DNA of 36,076 nucleotides. It comes from DATDVT01 sp035289905 (GTDB lineage: Archaea > Nanobdellota > Nanobdellia > SCGC-AAA011-G17 > GW2011-AR18). Shown here piece by piece: positions 23,341-31,454 of the stretch. The position numbers and the translations under genes were made by a program. Every line of letters begins with the position of its first letter. Positions within the stretch are counted from its first letter, which is position 1. The notes below the pieces were generated by a model, which did no database searches, had not been told where the DNA came from, and worked only from the letters and a program-made list of their open reading frames with translations. Location: contig DATDVT010000039.1 in assembly GCA_035289905.1 (NCBI GenBank), forward strand, positions 1 to 36,076. Direction: 5' to 3'.

Positions 23341-23799
23341 ATGAATCTTAGTATTCAAAAAAGAATAGCAGCGGATGTTTTGAATGTTGGTGTAAATAGA
23401 GTTTGGTTTGATGCTGATAAATTAACAGATATTAAAGAAGCCTTAACAAAAGAAGATATAAGAAATCTAATAAAAGAAAAAATAATTAAGGCTAAACAAA
23501 TTAAAGGTACTGGAAGATTTAGGGCCAGAAAGATTAGTGCACAAAAGAGAAAAAAACAAAGAAAGGGTTTGGGTTCTAGGAAGGGTAAGGCTGGGGCAAG
23601 ATTGGGTAGAAAAGAAAAATGGATGGCAAAAATAAGATTACAAAGAAAGTTATTAAAAGAATTGAAAGAAAAAAAATTAATAGAGCTAATTAGTTATAGG
23701 ATGTTAAGAAAAAGAAGTAGTGGCGGTTTTTTTAGAAGTAGAAAACATATTTTAATTTATTTGAATGATAATAAACTATTTGTGGAGAAAATGAAATGA
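23341..23799 (+). CDS. rpl19e: Large ribosomal subunit protein eL19
   Basis: A 152-residue archaeal/eukaryal protein. The start SIQKRIAADVLNVGVNRVWF with its DADKL end, the basic KISAQKRKKQRKGLGSRKGK and the LKEKKLIEL stretch are diagnostic. It directly follows eL32 and overlaps uL18 by 4 bp. Confidence 0.95.
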   Translation: MNLSIQKRIAADVLNVGVNRVWFDADKLTDIKEALTKEDIRNLIKEKIIKAKQIKGTGRFRARKISAQKRKKQRKGLGSRKGKAGARLGRKEKWMAKIRLQRKLLKELKEKKLIELISYRMLRKRSSGGFFRSRKHILIYLNDNKLFVEKMK

Positions 23800-24287
23800 G
23801 AAAAAATTATACTGTTAAATATAGGAGGAAAAGGGCTGCTATTACCGATTATAAGAAAAGATTGCGATTATTAGCTTGTGATAAAGATCGATTAGTTATT
23901 AGACGGTCAAATAATAATTTTGTTGTTCAAGTAGTGAGATATGAAGCGGCGGGTGATAAAGTTATTGCTATGGCTAATGCTCAAGATTTAATTAAATTGG
24001 ATTATAAAGGTCATAAAGGAAATAGATGTGCTGCTTATCTGATTGGTTTAATTTGTGGTAAAAAAGCTAAAGAAAAGGGTATTAGAGGATGTGTATTAGA
24101 TATGGGTATACATAGGAGTATAGCTAAAAATTCAATTTATGCTGCTTTAAAAGGCTTTTTAGAGAGTGGAATAGAGGTGCCACATAAAGAAAATATGTTA
24201 CCTACTGAAGATATGATAATGGGAAGGTATATTAATGGTAGGGATTATCCTTCGATTATAAATGAAATAAAGAAAAAAATAAAATGA
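23796..24287 (+). CDS. rpl18: Large ribosomal subunit protein uL18
   Basis: A 163-residue 5S rRNA-binding partner of uL5. It shows YTVKYRRKRAAITDYKKRLR, LVIRRSNNNFVVQVV and CVLDMGIHRSIAKNSIYAAL. The archaeal C-terminal helix with INGRDYPSIINEIKKK is present. It overlaps uS5 by 4 bp. Confidence 0.95.
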   Translation: MRKNYTVKYRRKRAAITDYKKRLRLLACDKDRLVIRRSNNNFVVQVVRYEAAGDKVIAMANAQDLIKLDYKGHKGNRCAAYLIGLICGKKAKEKGIRGCVLDMGIHRSIAKNSIYAALKGFLESGIEVPHKENMLPTEDMIMGRYINGRDYPSIINEIKKKIK

Positions 24288-24997
24288 AACCAGAAAATAA
24301 ACCTAACATACAAGAATGGAAACCTAAAACTCTTCTGGGAAAAAAGGTAAAGAATGGAGAAATTGGTAATATAGATGAACTTTTAGATAAAGGCATTAAG
24401 GTTTTAGAACCTGAAATTATTGATGTTCTTTTACCTAATCTACAAGTAGAATTATTAGAGGTTGGTCAGTCTAAGGGTAAATTTGGGGGTGGAAAGGCTA
24501 GTATTTGGAAACAAACACAAAAAAAGACTAAAGAAGGTAATATTATTAAATTTTCAACATATGCTGTTGTTGGAAATAGGGATGGTTACATTGGAATTGG
24601 TAATGGTTTTGCTAAAGAAACTGTTCCAGCAAGAGAAAAAGCAATAAGAAATGCAAAATTAAATATTATTAAGATAAGAAGGGGTTGTGGTGCATGGGCT
24701 TGTGATTGTGGTCAAGCACATAGTATTCCATTTACGGTTCATGGAAAATCTGGGAGTTGCGAGATAGAATTAATACCAGCCCCAAAAGGTACAAGATTAT
24801 GTGTAGAAAAAAAATTACAATTAATTTTTAATTTAGCTGGAATTAAAGATGTTTATTCTAAATCAAAAGGAATAACTGCTACAAAATTTAATTTTGTAAA
24901 GGCAGGTTTTGATGCATTAAAGAAATTATCACTTGTTAAAGTTCCTGAAGATTATAAAATAAAGGCAGGTATAGTAGAAGGGAGAACAGATAAATGA
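24284..24997 (+). CDS. rps5: Small ribosomal subunit protein uS5
   Basis: A 237-residue protein at the mRNA entrance and decoding region. The archaeal start EWKPKTLLGKKVKNGEIGNI leads into the double-stranded-RNA-binding-like domain with YAVVGNRDGYIGIGNGFAKE. The C-terminal domain has VHGKSGSCEIELIPAPKGT. Length is normal. Confidence 0.95.
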   Translation: MKPENKPNIQEWKPKTLLGKKVKNGEIGNIDELLDKGIKVLEPEIIDVLLPNLQVELLEVGQSKGKFGGGKASIWKQTQKKTKEGNIIKFSTYAVVGNRDGYIGIGNGFAKETVPAREKAIRNAKLNIIKIRRGCGAWACDCGQAHSIPFTVHGKSGSCEIELIPAPKGTRLCVEKKLQLIFNLAGIKDVYSKSKGITATKFNFVKAGFDALKKLSLVKVPEDYKIKAGIVEGRTDK

Positions 24998-25461
24998 AAA
25001 TAGCTATTGTTCAGATTAGAGGAACAATAAGAACACATAGAAAGATTAAGGATACTTTGAATATTTTAAAATTAAGAAAAAAAAATAGTTGTATTATTAC
25101 AGATAATTCTTTGATTATTGTTGGAATGTTAAATATAATTAAAGATTATGTAACTTGGGGAGAAGTAAACGAAGATGTTATTAAAGAATTATTAGTAAAA
25201 AGGGGAAAGGTCGTTGGTGATAAACCACTAACAGAGGAATATTTAAAGAGAAATGCTAAGATTTCTTTTGATGAATTTACTAAAAAATTTGTTGAAAATA
25301 AGATAAAATTAAGAGAAATTCCAGGTCTAAAACCTTATTTCAGATTAAAACCACCAAAAAAAGGATTTGAAAGATATGGAATTAAAATGCCATATAGTAT
25401 GGGTGGTGCATTAGGGTATAGAAAGGAAAATATTAATGATCTAGTTAAGAGGATGATTTAA
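24994..25461 (+). CDS. rpl30: Large ribosomal subunit protein uL30
   Basis: A 155-residue protein in the long archaeal form. The start IAIVQIRGTIRTHRKIKDTL and LRKKNSCIITDNSLIIVGML mark the family, and PPKKGFERYGIKMPYSMGGA marks the archaeal C-terminal extension. It overlaps uS5 by 4 bp and abuts uL15. Confidence 0.94.
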   Translation: MKIAIVQIRGTIRTHRKIKDTLNILKLRKKNSCIITDNSLIIVGMLNIIKDYVTWGEVNEDVIKELLVKRGKVVGDKPLTEEYLKRNAKISFDEFTKKFVENKIKLREIPGLKPYFRLKPPKKGFERYGIKMPYSMGGALGYRKENINDLVKRMI

Positions 25462-25923
25462 ATGGTAGTACATAAAAGAAGAAAGTTCACAAGAATGAGA
25501 GGAACTCATACACATGGTGGGGGTAGTAAGAAGAAAAGGAGGGGTGCAGGTAATCGTGGTGGTCGAGGTATGGCTGGTAGTGGTAAAAGAGCAGATCAAA
25601 AAAAACCTACGATTTTGAATATTTATGGTAAGGGATATTATGGAAAATCCGGTTTTAAGAGGCCTTTATGTGTTATGAATTATGTTAAAGGAATAAATGT
25701 TGGTTTTATTTGCGATCATATAGATGGTTTAGTTAATAAGGGTTTAATAAAGAAAGAAGGTGATATATATTATGTAAATATAGAAGAATTAGGTGCTGGT
25801 AAATTACTTGGTAGTGGAAGAGTAGAATATAAGTTATATGTTAAAACATCTTCTTTCTCTAAGTTAGCTAAAGAAAAAATTGAAGCTAAAAAAGGAAGGA
25901 TAGAGGAATATGGGGATAGATAA
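25462..25923 (+). CDS. rpl15: Large ribosomal subunit protein uL15
   Basis: A 153-residue protein. The Gly/Arg-rich start (RKFTRMRGTHTHGGGSKKKR) threads into 23S rRNA. The C-terminal domain has VKGINVGFICDHIDGLVNKG and the ending ELGAGKLLGSGRVEYKLYVK. It overlaps the secY start by 14 bp, linking ribosome and translocon synthesis. Confidence 0.95.
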   Translation: MVVHKRRKFTRMRGTHTHGGGSKKKRRGAGNRGGRGMAGSGKRADQKKPTILNIYGKGYYGKSGFKRPLCVMNYVKGINVGFICDHIDGLVNKGLIKKEGDIYYVNIEELGAGKLLGSGRVEYKLYVKTSSFSKLAKEKIEAKKGRIEEYGDR

Positions 25924-27313
25924 GATTCTTAGTTTTTTGCCTGAGGTAGTTAGACCTGAGCAAAAAAAATTGGAATTCAAAGAAAAATTAAAATGGACTT
26001 TAATTATTTTATTTGGTTTTTATGTCCTAAGTGTTGTCCCATTATTTGGTTTAGGAGAAAACGCTTTAAGTCAATTTGAACAATTATCTATTATTTTAGG
26101 TGCAAGTTTTGGTTCTATACTTTCCTTAGGTATTGGTCCAATTGTAACTGCTTCTATTGTGTTGCAATTATTAACTGGTTCGGGTATATTAAAAATAGAT
26201 CAAACAAGCCCAGAAGGTAGGGCTAAATTTCAAAGTTTGAATAAATTAATGACTATTTTTTTTATAATATTTGAGGCAGCAATCTATGTCTTTATGGGGG
26301 GATTAGCACCAGCAGTTATACTAAAGGGCACACCTAATTATTTATATATGCAACTAATATTAACTGCCCAGCTAATTGTTGGAGGTTTTTTAATATTATA
26401 TATGTCTGAAGTTATAGATAAATGGGGTTTTGGTTCTGGAATTAGTTTATTTATTGCAGCAGGTGTTGCATCAGAATTAGTTATTAGGGCTTTAAGTCCA
26501 TTAAATTCAATAGGTGCTTGGGCCTTTGGTTCTGGTCAACCGCCTGTTGGAGCTTTATGGGTATTTATTACTTCACTAATTGAAGGAGATCCAAGTGGTG
26601 CTGCTTTAGCTCTATCTGCTATATTAGCTACTTTAGTTGTTTTAGTTATAAGTGTGTATGTACAGGCTATGAAGGTTGAAATTCCCTTAAGTTTCGGAAA
26701 GGTGAGAGGTTATGGCTTAAGGTGGCCTTTAAATTTTTTGTATACTAGTAATATTCCAGTTATTCTAGTGGCTGCTTTGCTAGCCAATATTCAATTATGG
26801 GCTAGATTATTACAAAATTTAGGTCATCCTTTTTTAGGAACATTTGTTGGACAAAGCCCTGTTTCTGGTTTAGTATTATGGGTTACAAATCCACAATTAG
26901 TTAGTAATATAATCACAGGGGCATTTGTTTGGGCAGATTTATTACATGCACTAATCTATGCATTAATTCTAATGTTAGGGGCTGTAATTTTTTCAGTATT
27001 TTGGATGCAAACTGCTGGAATGGATGCAAAAGCACAAGCTAAAAATATTATGGCTTCTGGCTTACAGATTCCAGGATTTAGAAGGGATGAAAGAATACTA
27101 GAAAGAATATTAAACCGATATATCTTACCTTTAACCATAATGGGTGGGATTACTGTAGGCTTATTAGCAGCTTCAGCAGATGTATTAGGTGCCTTATCTA
27201 GAGGGACAGGTATTTTGTTGGCAGTTATGATTATTTATAGGTTATATGAAGATATAGCTAAACAGCATATGATGGATATGCATCCTGCATTAAGAAAAAT
27301 GATGGGTGGTTAA
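25910..27313 (+). CDS. secY: Protein translocase subunit SecY (Sec61 alpha)
   Basis: A 467-residue protein with about ten membrane helices that forms the protein-conducting channel. Signatures are the N-terminal KILSFLPEVVRPEQKKLEFK and GLGENALSQFEQLSIILGAS. The plug region follows in SLGIGPIVTASIVLQLLTGS. The cytosolic loop IPLSFGKVRGYGLRWPLNFL docks the ribosome. Length is normal. It starts inside uL15, and DUF106 follows immediately. SecE and Sec61 beta are not in the window. Confidence 0.96.
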   Translation: MGIDKILSFLPEVVRPEQKKLEFKEKLKWTLIILFGFYVLSVVPLFGLGENALSQFEQLSIILGASFGSILSLGIGPIVTASIVLQLLTGSGILKIDQTSPEGRAKFQSLNKLMTIFFIIFEAAIYVFMGGLAPAVILKGTPNYLYMQLILTAQLIVGGFLILYMSEVIDKWGFGSGISLFIAAGVASELVIRALSPLNSIGAWAFGSGQPPVGALWVFITSLIEGDPSGAALALSAILATLVVLVISVYVQAMKVEIPLSFGKVRGYGLRWPLNFLYTSNIPVILVAALLANIQLWARLLQNLGHPFLGTFVGQSPVSGLVLWVTNPQLVSNIITGAFVWADLLHALIYALILMLGAVIFSVFWMQTAGMDAKAQAKNIMASGLQIPGFRRDERILERILNRYILPLTIMGGITVGLLAASADVLGALSRGTGILLAVMIIYRLYEDIAKQHMMDMHPALRKMMGG

Positions 27314-27314
27314 A

Positions 27315-27749
27315 TTGTTAAATTCATTTTTTAATTTTATATTTGGATGGGCTTTGGATTTTGGTGAGGGTATGGGAATTATAATAATTTCGTTTTTATT
27401 GACTTTAATGATTACTTTAGTCTATAAAAAATTTACAGATCAGGAAATAATGAAATCTTTAAAACAAGAGATAAAGGACTTAAGTAGTGAAGCTAAAAAA
27501 TATAAAGATGATCCAAAAAAGGCTTTAGATATGCAAAAAAAAGCAATGGAGAAAAATTTAGAGTATTTTAAACATTCTTTAAAACCTATGTTAATCACTA
27601 TGCTTCCTTTATTAATAATTTATAGCTGGTTAGGTGGAGTTTTTAAAGACGGAGGAGCAATTTTATTTGGGCTTAGTTGGATATGGATTTATATAATTTC
27701 CTCTTTTATATTTAGTATATTATTAAGAAAAGTATTGAAGGTGAATTAA
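27315..27749 (+). CDS. DUF106 membrane protein, EMC3/YidC-like insertase family
   Basis: A 144-residue protein with three membrane helices (about 10-30, 85-103 and 116-140). A Lys-rich cytosolic coiled segment lies between the first two (EIKDLSSEAKKYKDDPKKAL). This is the archaeal DUF106 family, regarded as relatives of Oxa1/YidC and eukaryal EMC3/TMCO1, acting in membrane protein insertion. Its place right behind secY supports that. The frame also opens at a GTG (27306), but that lies within GGGTGG, a Shine-Dalgarno motif 5 nt before TTG 27315, so TTG is chosen. The same layout occurs before uS8. Confidence 0.87.
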   Translation: MLNSFFNFIFGWALDFGEGMGIIIISFLLTLMITLVYKKFTDQEIMKSLKQEIKDLSSEAKKYKDDPKKALDMQKKAMEKNLEYFKHSLKPMLITMLPLLIIYSWLGGVFKDGGAILFGLSWIWIYIISSFIFSILLRKVLKVN

Positions 27750-28013
27750 ATGGTTGAAGGTAAAAAAAGATCAAGAAGTAAAAGAAGAGTAAAAGTAAAA
27801 CTTAGCAAAAATACAGTAATACATTATGAGGATAGAAAACCAAAATTAGCTAGATGTGGTGGTTGTGGTACTGCACTAAAGGGTGTTCCTAGACTAAAAA
27901 AAAGTGAGATAAGTAATATAGCTAAAACTAAAAAGAGACCAGAAAGACCATTTGGTGGGGTTTTATGTTCAAGATGTATGCGAGAAAAGATGAGAGCGAG
28001 GATAATGGGATGA
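27750..28013 (+). CDS. rpl34e: Large ribosomal subunit protein eL34
   Basis: An 87-residue zinc-binding ribosomal protein. It has RSKRRVKVKLSKNTVIHYED, the CGGCGTALKGVPRL knuckle and the second cysteine pair GVLCSRCMREKMRARI. In many archaea adenylate or cytidylate kinase genes sit beside it; here it lies directly between DUF106 and eL14. Confidence 0.93.
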   Translation: MVEGKKRSRSKRRVKVKLSKNTVIHYEDRKPKLARCGGCGTALKGVPRLKKSEISNIAKTKKRPERPFGGVLCSRCMREKMRARIMG

Positions 28014-28306
28014 AAATTGGTCAAGTTTGTATTAAAATTGCTGGGAGAGATGCTGGCAAATATTGTGTTGTTATTGAAGAGAAAGATCCTCTTAATGTTT
28101 TAATTGAGGGGCAAACAAGAAGAAGAAAATGTAATATTTGTCATTTGGAAGCTACGGGCGAAATAGTTTCAGTAAAAAAAGGTGCTAGCAAACAAGATGT
28201 TGCTAAAGCCCTATCTGAATTAGAAATTAAAGTTGATTTAAAAGAGAAAAAAATAAAGGATAAGAAAGAAAAACCAAAAAAAAGAATCAAAAAGAAAAAT
28301 GAATGA
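28010..28306 (+). CDS. rpl14e: Large ribosomal subunit protein eL14
   Basis: A 98-residue protein. The true start is the ATG at 28010 (ATGA overlap with the eL34 stop), giving the family start KIGQVCIKIAGRDAGKYCVV, then VLIEGQTRRRKCNICHLEAT. The same frame is open 45 bp upstream, but that part lies inside eL34 and has no similarity to the family. A Lys-rich tail overlaps prefoldin by 8 bp. Confidence 0.92.
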   Translation: MKIGQVCIKIAGRDAGKYCVVIEEKDPLNVLIEGQTRRRKCNICHLEATGEIVSVKKGASKQDVAKALSELEIKVDLKEKKIKDKKEKPKKRIKKKNE

Positions 28307-28685
28307 AAACCAAAAAAAAGAAATTTATTTTGAATATCAATTACTTACCCAACACGTTCAACAAATGCAACAAACATTAGAACAAATTAGTCAAGAAATG
28401 TTGGCTTTAAGGATTTTAAAAAATAATTTAATTGAATTAAAGGGCAATAAGGGTGAAACTTTTATTCCTTTGGGTCATGGAGTTTTTGTTAAAGGCAATT
28501 TAAATGATTCTTATAATGTTTTCATGAATGTTGGCAGTGATATTTGTATTGAAAAAACTAATGAAGAAGCACAAAAAATTATTGAGACCCAAGTTAATGA
28601 AGTAGTTAAAGTTATTGAAAATTTAGATGAAGAAATAGGAAAAAGTGCTGAAAAATTACAAGAATTAGAAGAAAAATTAAGGTAA
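28299..28685 (+). CDS. pfdA: Prefoldin subunit alpha
   Basis: A 128-residue chaperone subunit. Two long coiled-coil helices (about 5-48 and 88-127) flank the beta-hairpin region (TFIPLGHGVFVKGNL, then YNVFMNVGSDICIEKT). It would assemble with beta subunits to hand unfolded chains to the thermosome. It overlaps eL14 by 8 bp and appears to be the last gene of the ribosomal operon. Confidence 0.92.
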   Translation: MNENQKKEIYFEYQLLTQHVQQMQQTLEQISQEMLALRILKNNLIELKGNKGETFIPLGHGVFVKGNLNDSYNVFMNVGSDICIEKTNEEAQKIIETQVNEVVKVIENLDEEIGKSAEKLQELEEKLR

Positions 28686-28686
28686 G

Positions 28687-28696
28687 TTATTTAAAT
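28687..28696 (+). promoter_or_regulatory. TATA box of the primase gene
   Basis: TTATTTAAAT starts 2 bp after the prefoldin stop and is 21-30 bp before the primase ATG. This suggests separate leaderless transcription of the primase. Confidence 0.55.
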
Positions 28697-28716
28697 TTTG
28701 AATTCTTAAATTAACT

Positions 28717-30042
28717 ATGAATCTAAATCACGTTAGATATTATTCTAGAAAAGATGTGCAGAGTGAGATATTAAGACTAGCTAAAGATAGGGAAGTACAG
28801 GGTTGGTTTAATGAAATTCTAGGATCTAGACCTGATGTTTTAAATTATATAGGTGATGTTGAGGCTTGGATAAATAATGGATTAAGTAGTATACATGTTT
28901 CAGAAGAGAGATGGTTTGATCCTTTAAATTTGAAACCTGGAATGAAGAAATCAGATTTAGATAATTTAAGAAAGGGTTGGGATTTTGTTATTGATTTAGA
29001 TTCTAAACATTTACCTTATGGTTTAATGGCTGGTGAATTAGTTGTGGATGCTTTGAGGTTTCATGATATTAAAAATGTCTCTATAAAATTTTCTGGGAAT
29101 CATGGAATACACATTGGAATCTGCTATGAAGCCTTTCCTAAAGAGATTAATGGACAAAACATTAAGGATTTTTTTCCTGATGGATTAAAGATAATGGTTT
29201 CTTATTTGAAGGATATGATTAAAGAACCCTTATCTGAAAGATTATTAAAAGAAAATATTGAAGATATTGCAAAAAAGATCAATAAAAACAAAGAAGATTT
29301 AATAAAAAATAAAGAGTTTGATCCCTTTGAGGTTGTTGATATTGATACTATTTTAATCTCTTCTAGACATATGTTTAGGGCGGCTTATTCTATTAATGAA
29401 AAATCAGGATTAGTTAGTATTCCTTTAAAATCAATTAAAGATTTTAAAGTTGAAGATGCTAAACCAGAAAATGTTAGAATTGATTTATCTATTAAGTTTT
29501 TAGATAGAGACAAAACAATAGAGGGAGAAGCTAGACAATTATTGGTTCAAGCATTAGATTGGATTAACAAAAAAGGATCTATTGTTTTAGATGAAAAAGA
29601 CTATAAAAAGAAGGAATTTCAACTACCAAATGAGGCTTTAAAAATAGATTTCTTTCCCCCCTGTATTTTAAAGTTAATATCGGGGATAGAAGATGGTAAA
29701 AAAAGGGGGGTTTTTATTTTAGTAAATTATTTACAGTCTGTTGGTTGGAAAATTGAGGATATTGAGTTATTTTTAAAAGAATGGAATAAAAAAAATAATG
29801 ATGCTTTAAAGGATAATTATTTAGTTTCACAAATTAACTGGTTTAAATCAAATAAAAGGATTGTTTTACCCCCTAATTGTGAAAATATGGCATATTATAA
29901 ATCAATGTTAATTTGTAAGCCGGATGGATTATGTAATATGATTAAAAATCCGGTTCAATATTCTATGAGAAAGAAACAAGCATTTGATGAGAGTCAGCCT
30001 AAGAAAAGGGGAAGAAAACCTAAAAATGAAGAGAAGACCTAA
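28717..30042 (+). CDS. Single-chain DNA primase: PriS catalytic core fused to the PriL Fe-S domain
   Basis: A 441-residue protein. Residues 1-285 are the small-subunit (PriS) core: VIDLDSK with D93 and D95, the nucleotide-binding SGNHGIH (126-132), and VVDIDTILISSRHMFRAAYS (207-226) with the third acidic residue and the Arg/His cluster. From about 300 the chain becomes the C-terminal domain of PriL, with its four conserved cysteines C316 (FFPPC), C388 (LPPNC), C400 (MLIC) and C406 (GLC) that hold a 4Fe-4S cluster. The basic tail is RGRKPKNEEK. Fused primases are known from Nanoarchaeum and other DPANN. It would make RNA/DNA primers for replication without a separate PriL. The PriL N-terminal helical part seems absent. 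Its 3' end overlaps the next, convergent gene by 23 bp. Confidence 0.88.
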   Translation: MNLNHVRYYSRKDVQSEILRLAKDREVQGWFNEILGSRPDVLNYIGDVEAWINNGLSSIHVSEERWFDPLNLKPGMKKSDLDNLRKGWDFVIDLDSKHLPYGLMAGELVVDALRFHDIKNVSIKFSGNHGIHIGICYEAFPKEINGQNIKDFFPDGLKIMVSYLKDMIKEPLSERLLKENIEDIAKKINKNKEDLIKNKEFDPFEVVDIDTILISSRHMFRAAYSINEKSGLVSIPLKSIKDFKVEDAKPENVRIDLSIKFLDRDKTIEGEARQLLVQALDWINKKGSIVLDEKDYKKKEFQLPNEALKIDFFPPCILKLISGIEDGKKRGVFILVNYLQSVGWKIEDIELFLKEWNKKNNDALKDNYLVSQINWFKSNKRIVLPPNCENMAYYKSMLICKPDGLCNMIKNPVQYSMRKKQAFDESQPKKRGRKPKNEEKT

Positions 30043-30445
30043 TGTCATAATCATCTAGATTTGGTACGTATCTAGGCGGACTGTGTTTAATTCCTTGAAG
30101 TTTATATGATGGGTTTACTTTCATCTGCCAGTTACCTTGGGAATCTATGTACCAACTTGATCCTGCCAATAATAATTCAGTTCTTGTTTTTTGTCTTGCT
30201 AAATCTCTTAGCTTTAATCTTGTAATTATTGGTCCTTTCAATAGAATAGATTCCAAGACTCCACAAAATTCTTCTATGCCCTTTACATCTTTTAAATTTT
30301 TATTTTTTGAATAATATTCTGCAAGATTTATTGATGAGTTTTGAATTCTTAAGCAGGTATTTAATACTGGATCTGGATCTAATCCTCTCAAAGTTAATGG
30401 TTCTAATGTTAAGTATAGATATGCTGCTAATCTTATATTTTCCAT
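30020..30445 (-). CDS. Conserved-looking protein of unknown function
   Basis: A 141-residue soluble protein. The N-terminal half is helical (NIRLAAYLYLTLEPLTLRGL, then SSINLAEYYS), and the C-terminal half has WYIDSQGNWQMKVNPSYKLQ, which looks beta-rich. No motif was recognised. A TTTAAA-type box about 26 bp before the ATG lies in the end of the upstream gene. The 3' end overlaps the primase tail by 23 bp on the other strand. Both the coding frame and its termini look normal. Confidence 0.65.
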   Translation of the reverse strand: MENIRLAAYLYLTLEPLTLRGLDPDPVLNTCLRIQNSSINLAEYYSKNKNLKDVKGIEEFCGVLESILLKGPIITRLKLRDLARQKTRTELLLAGSSWYIDSQGNWQMKVNPSYKLQGIKHSPPRYVPNLDDYDIRSSLHF

Positions 30446-30467
30446 AAATTATTTAGAATAGAAACTT

Positions 30468-30794
30468 TTAAATTAGTTTTGTTTCAAGATCTTTTCTTTT
30501 ACCTAGTATTTTGTCTATTCTTAATTCTTTTCTTAAAATGAAGTCATTCATTAGAGTTAAAAGTTCTTGTTTATCCATCCAGTCTTTTAAATAACCATCT
30601 ATTTTGGATAATTTTGATGGTACTATCTCCCTTAACTCTCTGCTTTTTGAATAAATAATAACCCGCATATATTCTGGTAATAAATGATCTACTCTAATAC
30701 GATAATTTAAAGGAGAAATTAAATAGATTCTATCTTTTGAATCAATATAAAAATTATTTTTTATACTATCTATTTCAAACACAATTCTTTCCAT
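30468..30794 (-). CDS. Small protein of unknown function
   Basis: A 108-residue charged protein. The first half has alternating hydrophobic strands (RIVFEIDSIKNNFYIDSKDR, then IYLISPLNYRIRVDHLL), and the second half is helical and Lys/Glu-rich. No family was recognised. It lies in a minus-strand row with the unknown gene downstream and the kinase-like gene upstream. A TTTATTAA box about 28 bp upstream sits within the kinase gene's end. Confidence 0.6.
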   Translation of the reverse strand: MERIVFEIDSIKNNFYIDSKDRIYLISPLNYRIRVDHLLPEYMRVIIYSKSRELREIVPSKLSKIDGYLKDWMDKQELLTLMNDFILRKELRIDKILGKRKDLETKLI

Positions 30795-30815
30795 AGATTA
30801 TTTACTACAGTAAAG

Positions 30816-31403
30816 TTAATAAATCTTAGTTAAAAGAGCTTTAATTAGCTTTTTATATGTCTTTTCATCAATATTTTTTTGATAATTTTGAAGTTCTTTA
30901 AGGTATTTTTTTAGATCTAATCCTTTTAGTGTAAAAATAAATTGAAAAAATTGTGTAACATTATGGACTTTATCTGAAAAATGACATCTTTCAAAGTCAA
31001 TCATTTTTATCTGATTTTTAAGGATATAGATGTGTTTTTTAGGATGATGCATTTCTTCTTTATTGATTTTTAACCTATCCATAATAAAACATTGATTAAG
31101 AACTTTTATGAATAATGTGGTTGGATTTTTTGTTGTTTTAATTACTTCTAAAAATGCCTTTCCTTTAACAAACTCATAAACAATATAATTTTTTCCTGAA
31201 TCAATTAACTTTGGACCTATATTCTGCTTATTCAAAATTTTTAAAAAATATGCTTCATTTTTTAGTCTATTAATGGCTTTTGATTCTTTTCTTTTTGTTT
31301 TTATACAATAAATTCTATTATTTTTTTTAAATATATAGACTTCTGCTCGCTTTCCTTTATCAAAAAATTGTGGATTATATTGTTTGTATTTTTTTGGAAT
31401 CAT
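30816..31403 (-). CDS. Kinase-like protein, predicted Ser/Thr kinase of the COG2112 type
   Basis: A 195-residue minimal kinase fold. The Gly-rich region FFDKGKRAEVYIF (13-25) is followed by a lysine in strand 3 (CIKTKRK, K35), a helix-C Glu (KNEAYFLKIL, E50) and the hinge YIVYEFVKG (73-81). KMIDFERCHFS (133-143) supplies the metal-binding D136. The usual catalytic loop with HxD...N is replaced by EMHHPKKHIYI (117-127), so the catalytic Asp is not in its normal place. This loop is what I recall for the archaeal COG2112 family, which resembles Rio/Bud32 kinases. Substrate and activity are unknown. Confidence 0.72.
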   Translation of the reverse strand: MIPKKYKQYNPQFFDKGKRAEVYIFKKNNRIYCIKTKRKESKAINRLKNEAYFLKILNKQNIGPKLIDSGKNYIVYEFVKGKAFLEVIKTTKNPTTLFIKVLNQCFIMDRLKINKEEMHHPKKHIYILKNQIKMIDFERCHFSDKVHNVTQFFQFIFTLKGLDLKKYLKELQNYQKNIDEKTYKKLIKALLTKIY

Positions 31404-31422
31404 AAAAATATATATAAGAATC

Positions 31423-31430
31423 TTTATAAA
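31423..31430. promoter_or_regulatory. Palindromic TATA box shared by two divergent genes
   Basis: TTTATAAA reads the same on both strands. Its centre is about 23 bp from the kinase-like ATG (31403, minus) and about 28 bp from the surface-protein ATG (31455, plus), so one site could serve both. Confidence 0.55.
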
Positions 31431-31454
31431 TAATTTATCCTCTATTCTAATAAC

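Noticed and set aside
27965..28009. Extended eL14 start
   Set aside because: The extra 15 residues are the eL34 C-terminus read in another frame and do not resemble eL14.
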